NCBI GenBank assembly: GCA_947451445.1 | Contig: CANFZJ010000001.1 | Span: 1 to 32,302, forward strand | Reading direction: 5' to 3' | Source of the DNA: Comamonadaceae bacterium | GTDB lineage: Bacteria > Pseudomonadota > Gammaproteobacteria > Burkholderiales > Burkholderiaceae_C | Length of the DNA: 32,302 nucleotides | Part shown: piece by piece, positions 6,987-16,005 of the stretch | Numbering within the stretch: the first letter of the stretch is position 1 | Layout: the number at the start of each line of letters is the position of its first letter | Notes under the pieces: generated by a model | Seen by the model: the letters and a program-made list of their open reading frames with translations, nothing else | Told to the model about the DNA's origin: nothing | Databases searched by the model: none | Program-made: the position numbers and the translations under genes

Positions 6987-7754
6987 ATGAGTTTGCAAGG
7001 AAAAACCATCGTCATCACCGGCGCGTCGTCCGGCATCGGAGCCGAAGTCACCCGCCTGGCCCGCTTCCACGGTGCCAAGGTCATCGGCATGGACCGCAAC
7101 GACCCCAGCCTGACGCTGGACGGCTTCGTCAAGGCCGACCTGGGCAGCGTTGCCACTATCGACGCCGCCGTGGCCCAGCTGCCTGCGCAGATTGATGCGT
7201 TCTGCAACATCGCTGGTGTGCCCGGCACCGCCGACGGCGACCTGGTAGCCCGCGTCAACTACCTGGGCCTGCGGCATTTGACCGAAGCCGTGCTGCCCCG
7301 CATGCCGCGCGGCGGCAGCATCGTCAACGTGGCCTCGGTCCTGGGCGCGGAATGGCCGCTGCGGCTGGACCTGCACAAAGAGCTGGCTGCCGTCAAAGGC
7401 TTTGAAGCCGGTGCGCACTGGCTGCGCGACCACCCCGTGCCGCACGCCACCTGCTACCAGTACTTCAAAGAGGCGCTGATCGTCTGGAACGCAGTGCAGT
7501 CGCAGGAATGGTTCTTGGGCAAAGGCGTGCGCATGAACTGCGTGGCCCCCGGCCCGGTATTCACCCCCATCCTGGGCGACTTCGTGGCCATGCTGGGCGA
7601 AAAGCGCATCCAGGAAGACGCCCACCGCATGCTGCGCCCGGCCTTTGCGGACGAGGTTGCGGCGGTCATCACCTGGCTCTGCAGCGATGGTGCGCGCTGG
7701 GTCAGCGGCGTGAATATTCCCGTAGACGGCGGCTTGGCTTCGACCTACCTGTAA
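6987..7754 (+). CDS. Short-chain dehydrogenase/reductase
   Basis: A 255-residue classical SDR. The cofactor motif TGASSGIG (residues 11-18) and an aspartate at the end of beta-2 (GMDRND) suggest NAD(H) preference. The catalytic set is Ser in NVASVLG, Tyr157 and Lys161 in YQYFK, and a C-terminal VSGVNIPVDGG. The stretch between Ser and Tyr is longer than usual (EWPLRLDLHKELAAVKGFEA), which resembles the insertion in 3-alpha-hydroxysteroid dehydrogenase/carbonyl reductase HsdA of Comamonas; the likeness is suggestive only. The start is fixed by GAAGGAG 7 nt upstream of the ATG. It probably oxidises or reduces a hydroxyl/keto group of the operon's substrate. It is 30 bp upstream of the DUF1302 gene and almost certainly co-transcribed. 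Confidence 0.88.
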   Translation: MSLQGKTIVITGASSGIGAEVTRLARFHGAKVIGMDRNDPSLTLDGFVKADLGSVATIDAAVAQLPAQIDAFCNIAGVPGTADGDLVARVNYLGLRHLTEAVLPRMPRGGSIVNVASVLGAEWPLRLDLHKELAAVKGFEAGAHWLRDHPVPHATCYQYFKEALIVWNAVQSQEWFLGKGVRMNCVAPGPVFTPILGDFVAMLGEKRIQEDAHRMLRPAFADEVAAVITWLCSDGARWVSGVNIPVDGGLASTYL

Positions 7755-7784
7755 GACAAAAAATTACCACCCGAGGAGACGTAG

Positions 7785-9469
7785 ATGACAAAAAAAACCA
7801 ACCCTTTCCGCTTGAGCACCCTGGCGCTGGCCAGCGGCCTGCTGTGCGCGCTGTCGGCCCAGGCGATGGAACTGGGCTCTGACCCCGACACCAAAATCCG
7901 GCTGGACTTGACCCCCAAGTACAGCACCGCCTACCGCATGAAGAATGCGTCTGCCGGGCTCACCTCGCCTGCCAATGACGGCGGCGTAACAAACGAAAAC
8001 GATGGCGACGCAAACTTCAGCAAAAAAGGCTTTGTCTCCAACCGCGTCGATCTGCTCACCGAGTTTGACGTGACCCACGGCAACTACGGTCTGCGCGTCA
8101 GCCACGCCGCCTGGTACGACAGCAAGTACACCGGCCACAGCGGCAACGACGGCACCAGCGGTGTCAGCAACCTGACCAGCCAGGCCGCCAACGAATACAT
8201 GCCGCTGACCGCCCGCCAAAGCGGCCGGGGCGATGAGTTTCTGGACGTGTTCGTGTTTGGCAAAGGCCACCTGGGCGAGATGCCCGCATCGGTGCGCATC
8301 GGCAAGCACGCCCTGCAATACGGCGAAAGCCTGTTCTTCGGCCAGAACGGTATTGCCAACGCCCAGGGCCCGGTGGACATCGCCAAAATCACGTCCGTAC
8401 CCAATTGGCAATTCAAGGAAGTGCTGCTGCCGGTAGAGCAAATCTCCGGCACGCTGCAAGTCACCGACGAAGTGACCCTGGGTGCGTACTACCAGCTCAA
8501 ATGGCGGCCCAGCAAACTGCCCGGCGTGGGCAGCTACTTCTCCAACCAAGACTACCTGGGTGGCGGTCGGGTCTACCTGCCGCCCACACTGGGTGGCATG
8601 ACGGCCAACGTGGACAGCAAAGACCAGACACCCGGCAACAGCGGCCAATTTGGCGGGCAACTGCGCTGGGCGCCTGCAGGCAGTGCGTTTGAGTACGGCT
8701 TCTACGCCGCCCGGTACAACGAAAAGACCCCTGCCGTACCGGTGTTCGATGTGCTCAACGGCAATACGCACCGCGTTTACGCAGAAGGCATTAAAACCCT
8801 GGGTGCCAGCGTGACCTCTTCCATCGGGCCACTGAACTGGGCGCTGGAAGGCTCGTTCCGCGCCGATGCGCCCCTGGCCAGCGACCCGGCCGTACTGCTG
8901 CCTGCTTTTCTGGGTCTCGGCGGTCCAGCCGCAGACTGCAGCGGCTCGCCCAGCAACCCCTGCTCCGCCATCGGTAAAACCGCGCACCTGAACTTGTCCG
9001 GCATTTACGTACTGACCAAGAGCGGCCTGTGGGACGGCGGTGCCATCGTGTCCGAACTGGCCTGGAACCGCACCCTGAGCGTCACCAAGAACCCCAGCGC
9101 ACGCGGCCTGGGCGGCCTGGACCCCAACACCACCCGCGATGCAGCGGCCTTGCGCATGATCTTTGAGCCGCAGTACTTCCAGGTGTTGCCGGGGCTGGAC
9201 ATGTCCATCCCGATGGGCTTGGGTTGGAATTTTTACGGACGTTCGTCGGCCATCATGAACTTTGCTGGCGGCACCAGTAAATCCGGCGACTTCAACTTCG
9301 GCGTCAAAGGCAAGTACCAGGACTGGAACATGGGCCTGACCTACACCAGCTATTTCGGCCCGGAAAAGACCTTCACCGTGGTCGACCCCAGGGTTCGCGC
9401 ATGTTGTCCTACGGCCAAAGCCTGAAAGACCGCAGCTACGTGGCTTTCAACATGTCGCGCACTTTCTAA
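7785..9469 (+). pseudogene. DUF1302 family predicted outer-membrane protein with C-terminal frameshift
   Basis: The frame from 7785 (GAGGAG 7 nt upstream) ends at 9425 after 546 residues, finishing in an atypical Arg/Cys-rich tail (RVRACCPTAKA). Reading the other frame from about 9386 restores a natural ending, GSRMLSYGQSLKDRSYVAF then NMSRTF, stopping at 9467-9469. One extra C in the CCCC run at 9386-9389 would join both. The protein has a Sec signal peptide (about 27 residues, cleavage after SAQA) and alternating beta-strand character. The restored last strand ends in Phe, the usual signal for BAM-dependent outer-membrane insertion, so the break removes it. DUF1302 proteins are secreted and uncharacterised, and co-occur with DUF1329, YCF48 and RND genes. 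Either a recent mutation or a homopolymer sequencing error explains the break; the rest of the gene is intact. Confidence 0.82.
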
Positions 9470-9496
9470 GCACCCCTTTTTTTACAGAAACACACC

Positions 9497-10855
9497 ATGA
9501 CTCCCTTCGCAAAAAACACACTGCTCGCCGCCGTCCTGCTGGCCGTTGCCGCCAGCGCCCAGGCCGCCGTGAGCGCCGACGAAGCCGCCAAGCTCAAAAC
9601 CACCTTGACACCGATGGGCGCTGAAAAAGCGGCCAACAAAGACGGCACCATCCCCGTGTGGGACGGTGGCACAACCAAGGCTGCTGCGGGCTACAAAAAC
9701 GGCGACCCCCGGCCCGACCTGTTTCCCGGTGAAAAATCCACCCTGACCATCAGCGCCAAAAACATGGCGCAGTACGCCGACAAACTCAGCGACGGCGTGC
9801 AAGCGCTGATGAAAAAGTACCCCGAGTTCCACATCGAGGTCTACCCCACCCACCGCACTGCAGCCGCGCCCCAGTGGGTCTACGACAACACGTTCAAGAA
9901 CGCCACCCGTGCCAAAACGATTGAGGGCGGCTACGGGATGGAAGGCGCATTTGGCGGCGTACCGTTCCCCATTCCCAAAGACGGCTATGAAGCCATCTGG
10001 AACCAGCGCACCGCCTGGCGCGGCCTCAACGCCAGCATGCCCATGCGCGTCTGGGTGGTCACCGGCGATGGCCGCCGCGCAATGGCATCGGGCGGACAAG
10101 AAACCATCAACTGGCCTTATTACGCCAAGGACGGCAGCCTGGAAAAATTTGAAGGCTACTACAGCCAAGGAAAATTTGTCGCCAACGCACCAGGATCCAA
10201 AGCCGGTGAAGCCATTCTGGCGCTCGACGGAGTGTCCGAAGCCGCCCCGCGTGGCCTGTGGCAGTACCTGGTGGGCCAGCGCCGGGTGCGCAAAGCCCCG
10301 TCGGTGGCCTACGACACGCCCGACTCGGTGACATCCGGCATCGGCCTGTTTGACGAAGCCTTCACCCTGTTTGGCCCCATCGACAAACACGAGCTGAAGC
10401 TGGTCGGCAAGAAAGAGATGTACATCCCCTACAACAACAACCGTGCCGCCTCTGCCAAGGTAGAAGACCTGGTGATGCCGAACACGCTGAACCCGGCCCA
10501 GGTCCGCTGGGAACTGCACCGTGTGTGGGAAGTGGAGGCCACGCTGGCCGCAGGCAAGCGCCACGTGGTGCCTAAACGCAAGTACTACATCGACGAAGAC
10601 AGCTGGCAGACCGCACTGTTTGACGGCTGGGACGCCAAGGGCCAACTCTGGCGCACCAACTTTGCACTGATGCTGACGGCAGCCGACATTCCGGCAGTGA
10701 GCAACTTTGTCATGTGGGGCGGCTACGACCTGCAAAACAACGCGTACTACCTGAACATGTCTACCAACGAGTTGCCCAAGCAGTACGAAACCGTAGCACC
10801 GATTCCGCGCAGCTTCTACACCGCCGAATCCCTGTCCAGCGAAGGCGCCCGTTAA
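9497..10855 (+). CDS. DUF1329 family periplasmic protein (LolB/LolA-like fold)
   Basis: A 452-residue protein with a clear Sec signal peptide (cleavage after AQA, residue 23) and the typical DUF1329 features: LTPMGAEKAANKDGTIPVWDGG near the N-terminus split by short loops, the central PFPIPKDGYEAIWN, and a C-terminal MWGGYDLQNNAYYLN. The length is normal for the family. DUF1329 proteins are usually described as outer-membrane lipoprotein-sorting-like periplasmic proteins encoded next to DUF1302; no biochemical role is known to me. A role in ferrying a hydrophobic ligand across the periplasm is inference from the fold class and the neighbours. The stop codon overlaps the start of the next gene (TAATG), implying translational coupling. 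The ribosome-binding site is weak. Confidence 0.88.
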   Translation: MTPFAKNTLLAAVLLAVAASAQAAVSADEAAKLKTTLTPMGAEKAANKDGTIPVWDGGTTKAAAGYKNGDPRPDLFPGEKSTLTISAKNMAQYADKLSDGVQALMKKYPEFHIEVYPTHRTAAAPQWVYDNTFKNATRAKTIEGGYGMEGAFGGVPFPIPKDGYEAIWNQRTAWRGLNASMPMRVWVVTGDGRRAMASGGQETINWPYYAKDGSLEKFEGYYSQGKFVANAPGSKAGEAILALDGVSEAAPRGLWQYLVGQRRVRKAPSVAYDTPDSVTSGIGLFDEAFTLFGPIDKHELKLVGKKEMYIPYNNNRAASAKVEDLVMPNTLNPAQVRWELHRVWEVEATLAAGKRHVVPKRKYYIDEDSWQTALFDGWDAKGQLWRTNFALMLTAADIPAVSNFVMWGGYDLQNNAYYLNMSTNELPKQYETVAPIPRSFYTAESLSSEGAR

Positions 10856-11928
10856 TGACCCACGCCATTCAAGCCCGAATGGCACGGCGCACGGCCCTGC
10901 TAGGGCTGTGCGGCTGGGCTACGCTGCCCGCGTGGTCAGCCCCCACCGCGCCCGCCGTACTGACGCAAGCCGCCCTGCAAACCCCCAAAGCGCTGGGCGC
11001 GGCCACCTTGGCCGTGGCCCGCGCGGGCAAGCGGCTGGTGGCCGTAGGCGAACGCGGCACGGTACTGCTGTCCGACGACTCGGGCAAAAGCTGGCAGCAA
11101 GCGCAAGTCCCGGTGCAAGCCACCCTGACCGCAGTCTGCTTTGCCGACGCCACAACCGGCTGGGCCGCAGGCCACCTGGGCGTGGTCTTGCGCAGCGACG
11201 ATGCCGGTGCCACCTGGCACAAACAGCTCGACGGCACCCAGGCCGCCGCACTGGTACTGCAAGCCGCCCAGGCCACGGGCGACGCCAAGGCCATTGCCAA
11301 CGCCCAACGGCTGGTGGAAGAAGGTGCCGACAAACCCTTTTTTGACCTCGAATTCAGCGACGCCCAGCACGGCTTTGTCGTCGGTGCCTACGGCCTGATG
11401 CTGGCCACTGCCGATGGCGGCAAGACCTGGACAGCACTCAGCCCGCGTTTGCCCAACCCGAAAAGCCTGCACCTGTATGGCGTACGTGCCAGCGGCAGCA
11501 CGCTGCTGGTGGCTGGCGAGCAAGGCCTGCTGCTGCGCTCCACCGACGGTGGTGCCAGCTTTACCGCGCTGGAGTCCCCGTACAAAGGCAGCTTCTTTGG
11601 CTTGCTGCGCAGCGTGGGGAACGTATGGGTGGCCTACGGCCTGCGCGGCAGCGCCTACCGCTCCGTGGACGCCGGAGCCCACTGGGACAAGCTGGACACC
11701 GGCGTGCCGATGGCCGTCGGCGCGGGCATGGCCTTGCCCCACGGCGGCTTTGTGCTGATGAGCCAGGCCGGGGATGCCTTGGTCGGGCGCGATGACGGCG
11801 CGGCACTGCGCCGTATCGCCGCACGCGAACCGGTGCCCGTGTCAGGCGTGGCGCTGGCCGAAGACGGCAGCCTGGTTTTGGCCAGCCTGCGCGGCATGCG
11901 CCGCTTACCCGCTCTGTCTGTTAATTGA
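10855..11928 (+). CDS. YCF48/BNR-repeat beta-propeller exported protein
   Basis: A 357-residue protein with an N-terminal signal (RRTALLGLCGWATLPAWSA, residues 11-29) and at least five BNR/Asp-box blades of the form S-x-D-x-G-x-x-W: GTVLLSDDSGKSWQQ, GVVLRSDDAGATWHK, GLMLATADGGKTWTA, GLLLRSTDGGASFTA and GSAYRSVDAGAHWDK. This is the fold of the photosystem II assembly factor YCF48/HCF136, but nothing here points to photosynthesis; in heterotrophs such proteins accompany DUF1302/DUF1329 and RND genes. The start at 10855 gives the TAATG overlap with the DUF1329 gene and the signal peptide. It is probably a periplasmic scaffold or adaptor for the transporter that follows 36 bp downstream. A twin-arginine signal is possible but the motif is incomplete. 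Confidence 0.87.
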   Translation: MTHAIQARMARRTALLGLCGWATLPAWSAPTAPAVLTQAALQTPKALGAATLAVARAGKRLVAVGERGTVLLSDDSGKSWQQAQVPVQATLTAVCFADATTGWAAGHLGVVLRSDDAGATWHKQLDGTQAAALVLQAAQATGDAKAIANAQRLVEEGADKPFFDLEFSDAQHGFVVGAYGLMLATADGGKTWTALSPRLPNPKSLHLYGVRASGSTLLVAGEQGLLLRSTDGGASFTALESPYKGSFFGLLRSVGNVWVAYGLRGSAYRSVDAGAHWDKLDTGVPMAVGAGMALPHGGFVLMSQAGDALVGRDDGAALRRIAAREPVPVSGVALAEDGSLVLASLRGMRRLPALSVN

Positions 11929-11964
11929 AGAACTGAGAAAACGCCGCCCCTGCGGCCAGAAAAA

Positions 11965-14358
11965 ATGCACGCCGATACCTCCTCCCAAACCCAGCCCGTG
12001 GTCGCCCGGCTGGAAGACTTCGACACCCGTTCCGGCAATGCGGTGGAACGCGCCTTCTTCAACCACCGCCCCTGGGTGATGGCCATCTGCCTGGTGTTTA
12101 CCCTGGTGCTGGGCTGGCTGGGCATGCGCCTGCAGCTCAACGCCAGCTTCGAAAAAACCATCCCCACCAGCCACCCCTACATCGTCAACTACCTGGCGCA
12201 CAAGGGCGACCTGGCGGGCCAAGGCAATGCCTTGCGGCTGGTGGTGCAGGCCAAGGGCGGCACCATCTTCAGCAAGGACTATTTGGAAACCCTGCAGAAA
12301 ATCAACGACGAGATTTTCCTGCTGCCCGGCGTGGACCGGCCTTTCATGAAGTCGCTGTGGACCTCCAACACCCGTTGGGTGGCCGTGACCGAAGAGGGGC
12401 TGGACGGTGGCCCGGTGGTGCCCGACAGTTTTGACGGCAGCCCAGCCAGCCTGGCCGACCTGCGCGCCAACGTGGAGCGATCCGGAGAAATCGGCCAGTT
12501 GGTGGCTGGAGACTTTCAGTCCAGCATCGTCTTTGTGCCGCTGCTGGACCGCAACCCCGACACCGGCAAGGCGCTGGACTACGGCGACCTGTCGCGCCAA
12601 ATTGAGGTCATCCGCGCCAAATACGCTAGCGACACACTGCAAATCGGTGTCACCGGCTTTGCCAAAGTGGTGGGCGATTTGATCGAAGGCCTGCAGCAAG
12701 TGCTGCTGTTCTTCCTGCTGGCGCTGGCCATCACCACCGTGGTGCTGTTTGGCTACACCCGCTGCGCCCGCAGCACGGCACTGGTGGTGGCGTGCTCACT
12801 GGTGGCGGTGGTCTGGCAGTTTGGCTTGCTGGCGCTGCTGGACTATGAGCTGGACCCGTACTCCATCCTGGTGCCGTTTCTGGTGTTTGCCATCGGCATG
12901 AGCCACGGCGCGCAGAAGATGAACGGCATCATGCAAGACATTGGCCGCGGTACGAACCGCGTGGTGGCCGCCCGCTACACCTTCCGCCGCCTGTTCATGG
13001 CCGGGCTGACGGCGCTGCTGTGCGACGCCGTGGGTTTTGCGGTGCTGGTCATCATCCAGATCAAGGTGATCCAAGACCTGGCCGTCATTGCCAGCATCGG
13101 CGTGGCCGTGCTGATTTTTACCAACCTGGTGCTACTGCCGATTCTGCTGTCCTACACCGGCGTGGCGGCCTCGGCTGCCGCCCGCAGCCTGCGCGAAGAA
13201 ATGGTGGATGCAAGCGCCAAACGCCCCTGGCTGTGGGCGCTGCTGGACCACTTCACGCAAAAACGCTGGGCGGCTGCGGCCATCGTGGTGTCCGCCTTGA
13301 TGGCGGTGGGAGGTTATGCCGTAAGCCTGAATTTAAAGGTGGGGGACCTGGACCCCGGCGCCTCCGAGCTGCGCCCCGACTCGCGCTACAACCGCGACAG
13401 TGCCTACCAAATCTCGCACTACTCCGCCAGCGCCGACATCCTGACCGTGATGGTGACCACGCCGGAAGACCAATGCACCAACTACGGCACGCTGGCCAAG
13501 CTGGACACCCTGGCCTGGGGCTTGGAGCAACTGCCCGGCGTGGAGTCCACCAACTCGATGGCGGCCCTGTCCAAGCTGGCGATGGTGGGCTACAACGAAG
13601 GCAACTTCAAATGGTTTGAGCTGCTGCCCAACGACGGCGCTCTGGGCGGCGTGCAAACCCGGGCCCCGCGCGAGTTGTTCAACCAAAACTGCTCCTTTCT
13701 GGCACTCTATGTCTACCTGAAGGACCACAAGGCCGAAACCCTGACCCGGGTGGTGGCTGAGGTGGAGAGATTTGCCGCCGCCAACGACACCGACGCCATC
13801 CACTTCCAGCTGGCCGCAGGCAGCGCGGGGATTGCCGCCGCCACCAATATTGTGGTCGGCAAGGCCATGCACGAGATGCTGCTGTGGGTCTACGCAGCGG
13901 TGCTGCTGCTGTGCTGGATTACCTTCCGCTCCTGGCGTGCGGTGGTGGTGGCGGTGTTGCCGCTGGTGCTGACTTCCATCCTGTGCGAAGCGCTGATGGT
14001 CTGGCTGGGCATGGGTGTGAAGGTGGCCACGCTGCCAGTGATCGCCCTGGGTGTGGGCATCGGCGTGGACTACGCGCTGTATGTACTCAGCATCACCCTG
14101 GCCCGCATGCGTGAAGGTGCCAGCTTGTCCGACGCCTACCACCACGCACTGCAGTTCACCGGCCGGGTGGTGATGCTGACCGGCATCACCCTGGCGCTGG
14201 CCGTGGGCACCTGGGCGTTCTCGCCCATCAAGTTCCAGGCCGACATGGGCATTTTGCTGGCCTTCATGTTCATCTGGAACATGGTCGGGGCGCTGGTGCT
14301 GCTGCCAGCACTGGGGCACTTTTTGCTGCGCGACAAGAGCGCCGTGGCACATGCGTGA
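11965..14358 (+). CDS. RND superfamily (MMPL-type) transporter
   Basis: A 797-residue inner-membrane protein with the RND plan in duplicate: TM1 (about residues 31-51), a large periplasmic loop, TM2-6 (about 230-400), TM7 (about 430-450), a second periplasmic loop, and TM8-12 (about 635-790). The MMPL/sterol-sensing signature GVGIGVDYALYVLS is near residue 695, and the first half has the variant FAIGMSHGAQKMNGI. MMPL-type RND proteins move lipids and hydrophobic molecules using the proton gradient. No membrane-fusion or TolC-type partner is present; instead DUF1302, DUF1329 and YCF48 proteins occupy those places. A small GCCGC/GCGGC hairpin (11943-11956) precedes the ATG and there is no clear Shine-Dalgarno. 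Its last 8 nt overlap the chemoreceptor gene. Import versus export cannot be decided from sequence. Confidence 0.92.
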   Translation: MHADTSSQTQPVVARLEDFDTRSGNAVERAFFNHRPWVMAICLVFTLVLGWLGMRLQLNASFEKTIPTSHPYIVNYLAHKGDLAGQGNALRLVVQAKGGTIFSKDYLETLQKINDEIFLLPGVDRPFMKSLWTSNTRWVAVTEEGLDGGPVVPDSFDGSPASLADLRANVERSGEIGQLVAGDFQSSIVFVPLLDRNPDTGKALDYGDLSRQIEVIRAKYASDTLQIGVTGFAKVVGDLIEGLQQVLLFFLLALAITTVVLFGYTRCARSTALVVACSLVAVVWQFGLLALLDYELDPYSILVPFLVFAIGMSHGAQKMNGIMQDIGRGTNRVVAARYTFRRLFMAGLTALLCDAVGFAVLVIIQIKVIQDLAVIASIGVAVLIFTNLVLLPILLSYTGVAASAAARSLREEMVDASAKRPWLWALLDHFTQKRWAAAAIVVSALMAVGGYAVSLNLKVGDLDPGASELRPDSRYNRDSAYQISHYSASADILTVMVTTPEDQCTNYGTLAKLDTLAWGLEQLPGVESTNSMAALSKLAMVGYNEGNFKWFELLPNDGALGGVQTRAPRELFNQNCSFLALYVYLKDHKAETLTRVVAEVERFAAANDTDAIHFQLAAGSAGIAAATNIVVGKAMHEMLLWVYAAVLLLCWITFRSWRAVVVAVLPLVLTSILCEALMVWLGMGVKVATLPVIALGVGIGVDYALYVLSITLARMREGASLSDAYHHALQFTGRVVMLTGITLALAVGTWAFSPIKFQADMGILLAFMFIWNMVGALVLLPALGHFLLRDKSAVAHA

Positions 14359-15994
14359 GCTAGCGCTGGCCCACCCGAAGCTGCGCCGTGGCCCGTGGCT
14401 GCGCGTCGGGCTGGTCACACGGCTGGCCCTGGCCTTTGGGGTGGTGCTGCTGCTGTTTGCAATCACCACGGCCAGTGCCATTTACCAACTGCGGGCGGTG
14501 GAACAGGGCATGCAGGAAGCCATCGCCTCGGGCCAGCGGCTCGCGGAGCAGGCCCGCAACATGCACGACCGCGTGGCCGACGCCTACCTGGGCCTGTTGG
14601 TCGCCACCATGGTGGACGATCTCGAAGATCTGAAGTACGAAAACGCCGCATTGCACAAAGCGCTGCAGGCGTACCAAAGCAGCTACCAGCAATTGTTTGG
14701 CACACCCCACAGCGCGGCACTGCAGGTGCATGCAGTGGCCTTGCAAGCCGCCGAGGCAGAGCTACGGCCCTTACTCGACAGCGCCGTGCAGCGCCTGACC
14801 CTGGCCGCCGATTCGGCCGGGGACAACTACGAACGCGATCCAGCTATCCAGGTGCTGGTGATTAGCAGCGTCAAACCCCTGTTCGACCAATGGCTGCGGG
14901 CGATTGATGGGCTGAACGATAGCGCGGCCCAAGCCAGTGCACAGACCGCAGCCCAGGCCGGTGCAGCAGCCCGCGTGGCTCGGCTGTGGCTGGCGGGAGC
15001 CGCAGCCGTAGCGCTGTGTTTAGGGGCGGCTGCGGCCTGGTGGATTGCCCGCAGCGTGACGCTGCCGCTGCGCCAAGCCATGGCGGTGGCCAACCAGGTG
15101 GCACAAGGTGATCTGTCGCACCCCGTGACAGCCACGGCGCAAGATGAAACCGGTCGCCTGCTGGGAGCCTTGGGCACCATGCAAGACGGCTTGCGCACGC
15201 TGGTGGGCGCGGTGCGCGAGGCGGCTGCAGCCATTGATGCATCGGCATCCGATGTAGCGGCGGGCAATGATGATCTGTCACAGCGCACAGAAAGCGCGGC
15301 CCTGGCGTTGCGGCGCACAGCAACGGCCACCACGCAACTGGCGGGCAATGTGCAGGTACTGGCGCAATCGGCCTCGGCGGCCCAGCAGGTGACCAGCGCT
15401 GCCACGCAGGCGGCGCAACGCGGCGGCGCGGTCGTCTTGCACGCCCAGACCAGCATGGCAGATATCAGCCGCTCGTCACAACGCATGGCCGAGATCGTCG
15501 GCATGATCGACAGCTTTGCCTTCCGCACCAACATCCTGGCATTGAACGCCGCTATCGAGGCCGCCAGCGCCGGTCCGCATGGGCGCGGCTTTGCGGTGGT
15601 GGCATCCGAGGTGCGCGCCTTGTCGCAGGGCGTGGCCAGCGCGGCCAGGGACATTCGCCTATTGATTGAAAAGTCGGCAAACGAAGTGGCCAGCGGGCAA
15701 CGGCACGTGGAGAACGCGGCCCGCAGCATGGCGGACATCGTGGGCGCTGTGGATGGTTTGGCCAGTTTTGTGACCGAAATCGCCGCCGCTGCGACCGCGC
15801 AAGAGCGGGGCATTGCCGAGGTCGACCAGTCGGTCCATGAACTGGAGCGTATGACACAGCAGAACGCTGCACTGGTCGAGCAGAGCGCGGCCGCGGCCAC
15901 GTCCATGAACCAGGAGGCCGAGCGCTTGGGCCGTCTGGTCAGCGTCTTTCGGCTGGAGCCCAGCCAGAACACTGCCGCCATCACCACTACCTAG
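14351..15994 (+). CDS. Methyl-accepting chemotaxis protein
   Basis: A 547-residue chemoreceptor. TM1 is at about residues 20-43, the periplasmic ligand domain (about 44-204) is helical and the size of a four-helix bundle, and TM2 is at about 207-228 (LWLAGAAAVALCLGAAAAWW). A HAMP domain follows (RSVTLPLRQAMAVANQVAQG...), then the long signalling coiled coil with hairpin tip FRTNILALNAAIEAASAG and GRGFAVVASEVRALSQ. The tip is canonical except for small changes (FRTN for FQTN; S in AASAG). The C-terminus lacks the NWETF-type CheR/CheB tether. Translation starts within the RND gene (8-nt overlap), so expression is coupled to the transporter. It presumably mediates taxis toward the substrate of this operon; the ligand is unknown. 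Confidence 0.94.
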   Translation: MRELALAHPKLRRGPWLRVGLVTRLALAFGVVLLLFAITTASAIYQLRAVEQGMQEAIASGQRLAEQARNMHDRVADAYLGLLVATMVDDLEDLKYENAALHKALQAYQSSYQQLFGTPHSAALQVHAVALQAAEAELRPLLDSAVQRLTLAADSAGDNYERDPAIQVLVISSVKPLFDQWLRAIDGLNDSAAQASAQTAAQAGAAARVARLWLAGAAAVALCLGAAAAWWIARSVTLPLRQAMAVANQVAQGDLSHPVTATAQDETGRLLGALGTMQDGLRTLVGAVREAAAAIDASASDVAAGNDDLSQRTESAALALRRTATATTQLAGNVQVLAQSASAAQQVTSAATQAAQRGGAVVLHAQTSMADISRSSQRMAEIVGMIDSFAFRTNILALNAAIEAASAGPHGRGFAVVASEVRALSQGVASAARDIRLLIEKSANEVASGQRHVENAARSMADIVGAVDGLASFVTEIAAAATAQERGIAEVDQSVHELERMTQQNAALVEQSAAAATSMNQEAERLGRLVSVFRLEPSQNTAAITTT

Positions 15995-16005
15995 GAGATA
16001 CCCAA

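Noticed and set aside
9482..10885. 467-codon open frame on the minus strand
   Set aside because: It is antisense to the DUF1329 gene, has no family motifs, and owes its length to high-GC codon bias.
10855..11928. YCF48 propeller as a sign of photosynthesis
   Set aside because: No photosystem, pigment or carbon-fixation genes are present, and its neighbours are transport genes.
11943..11956. Small GC hairpin before the RND gene as a terminator
   Set aside because: No T-run follows it on the coding strand and the neighbouring genes function as one unit.
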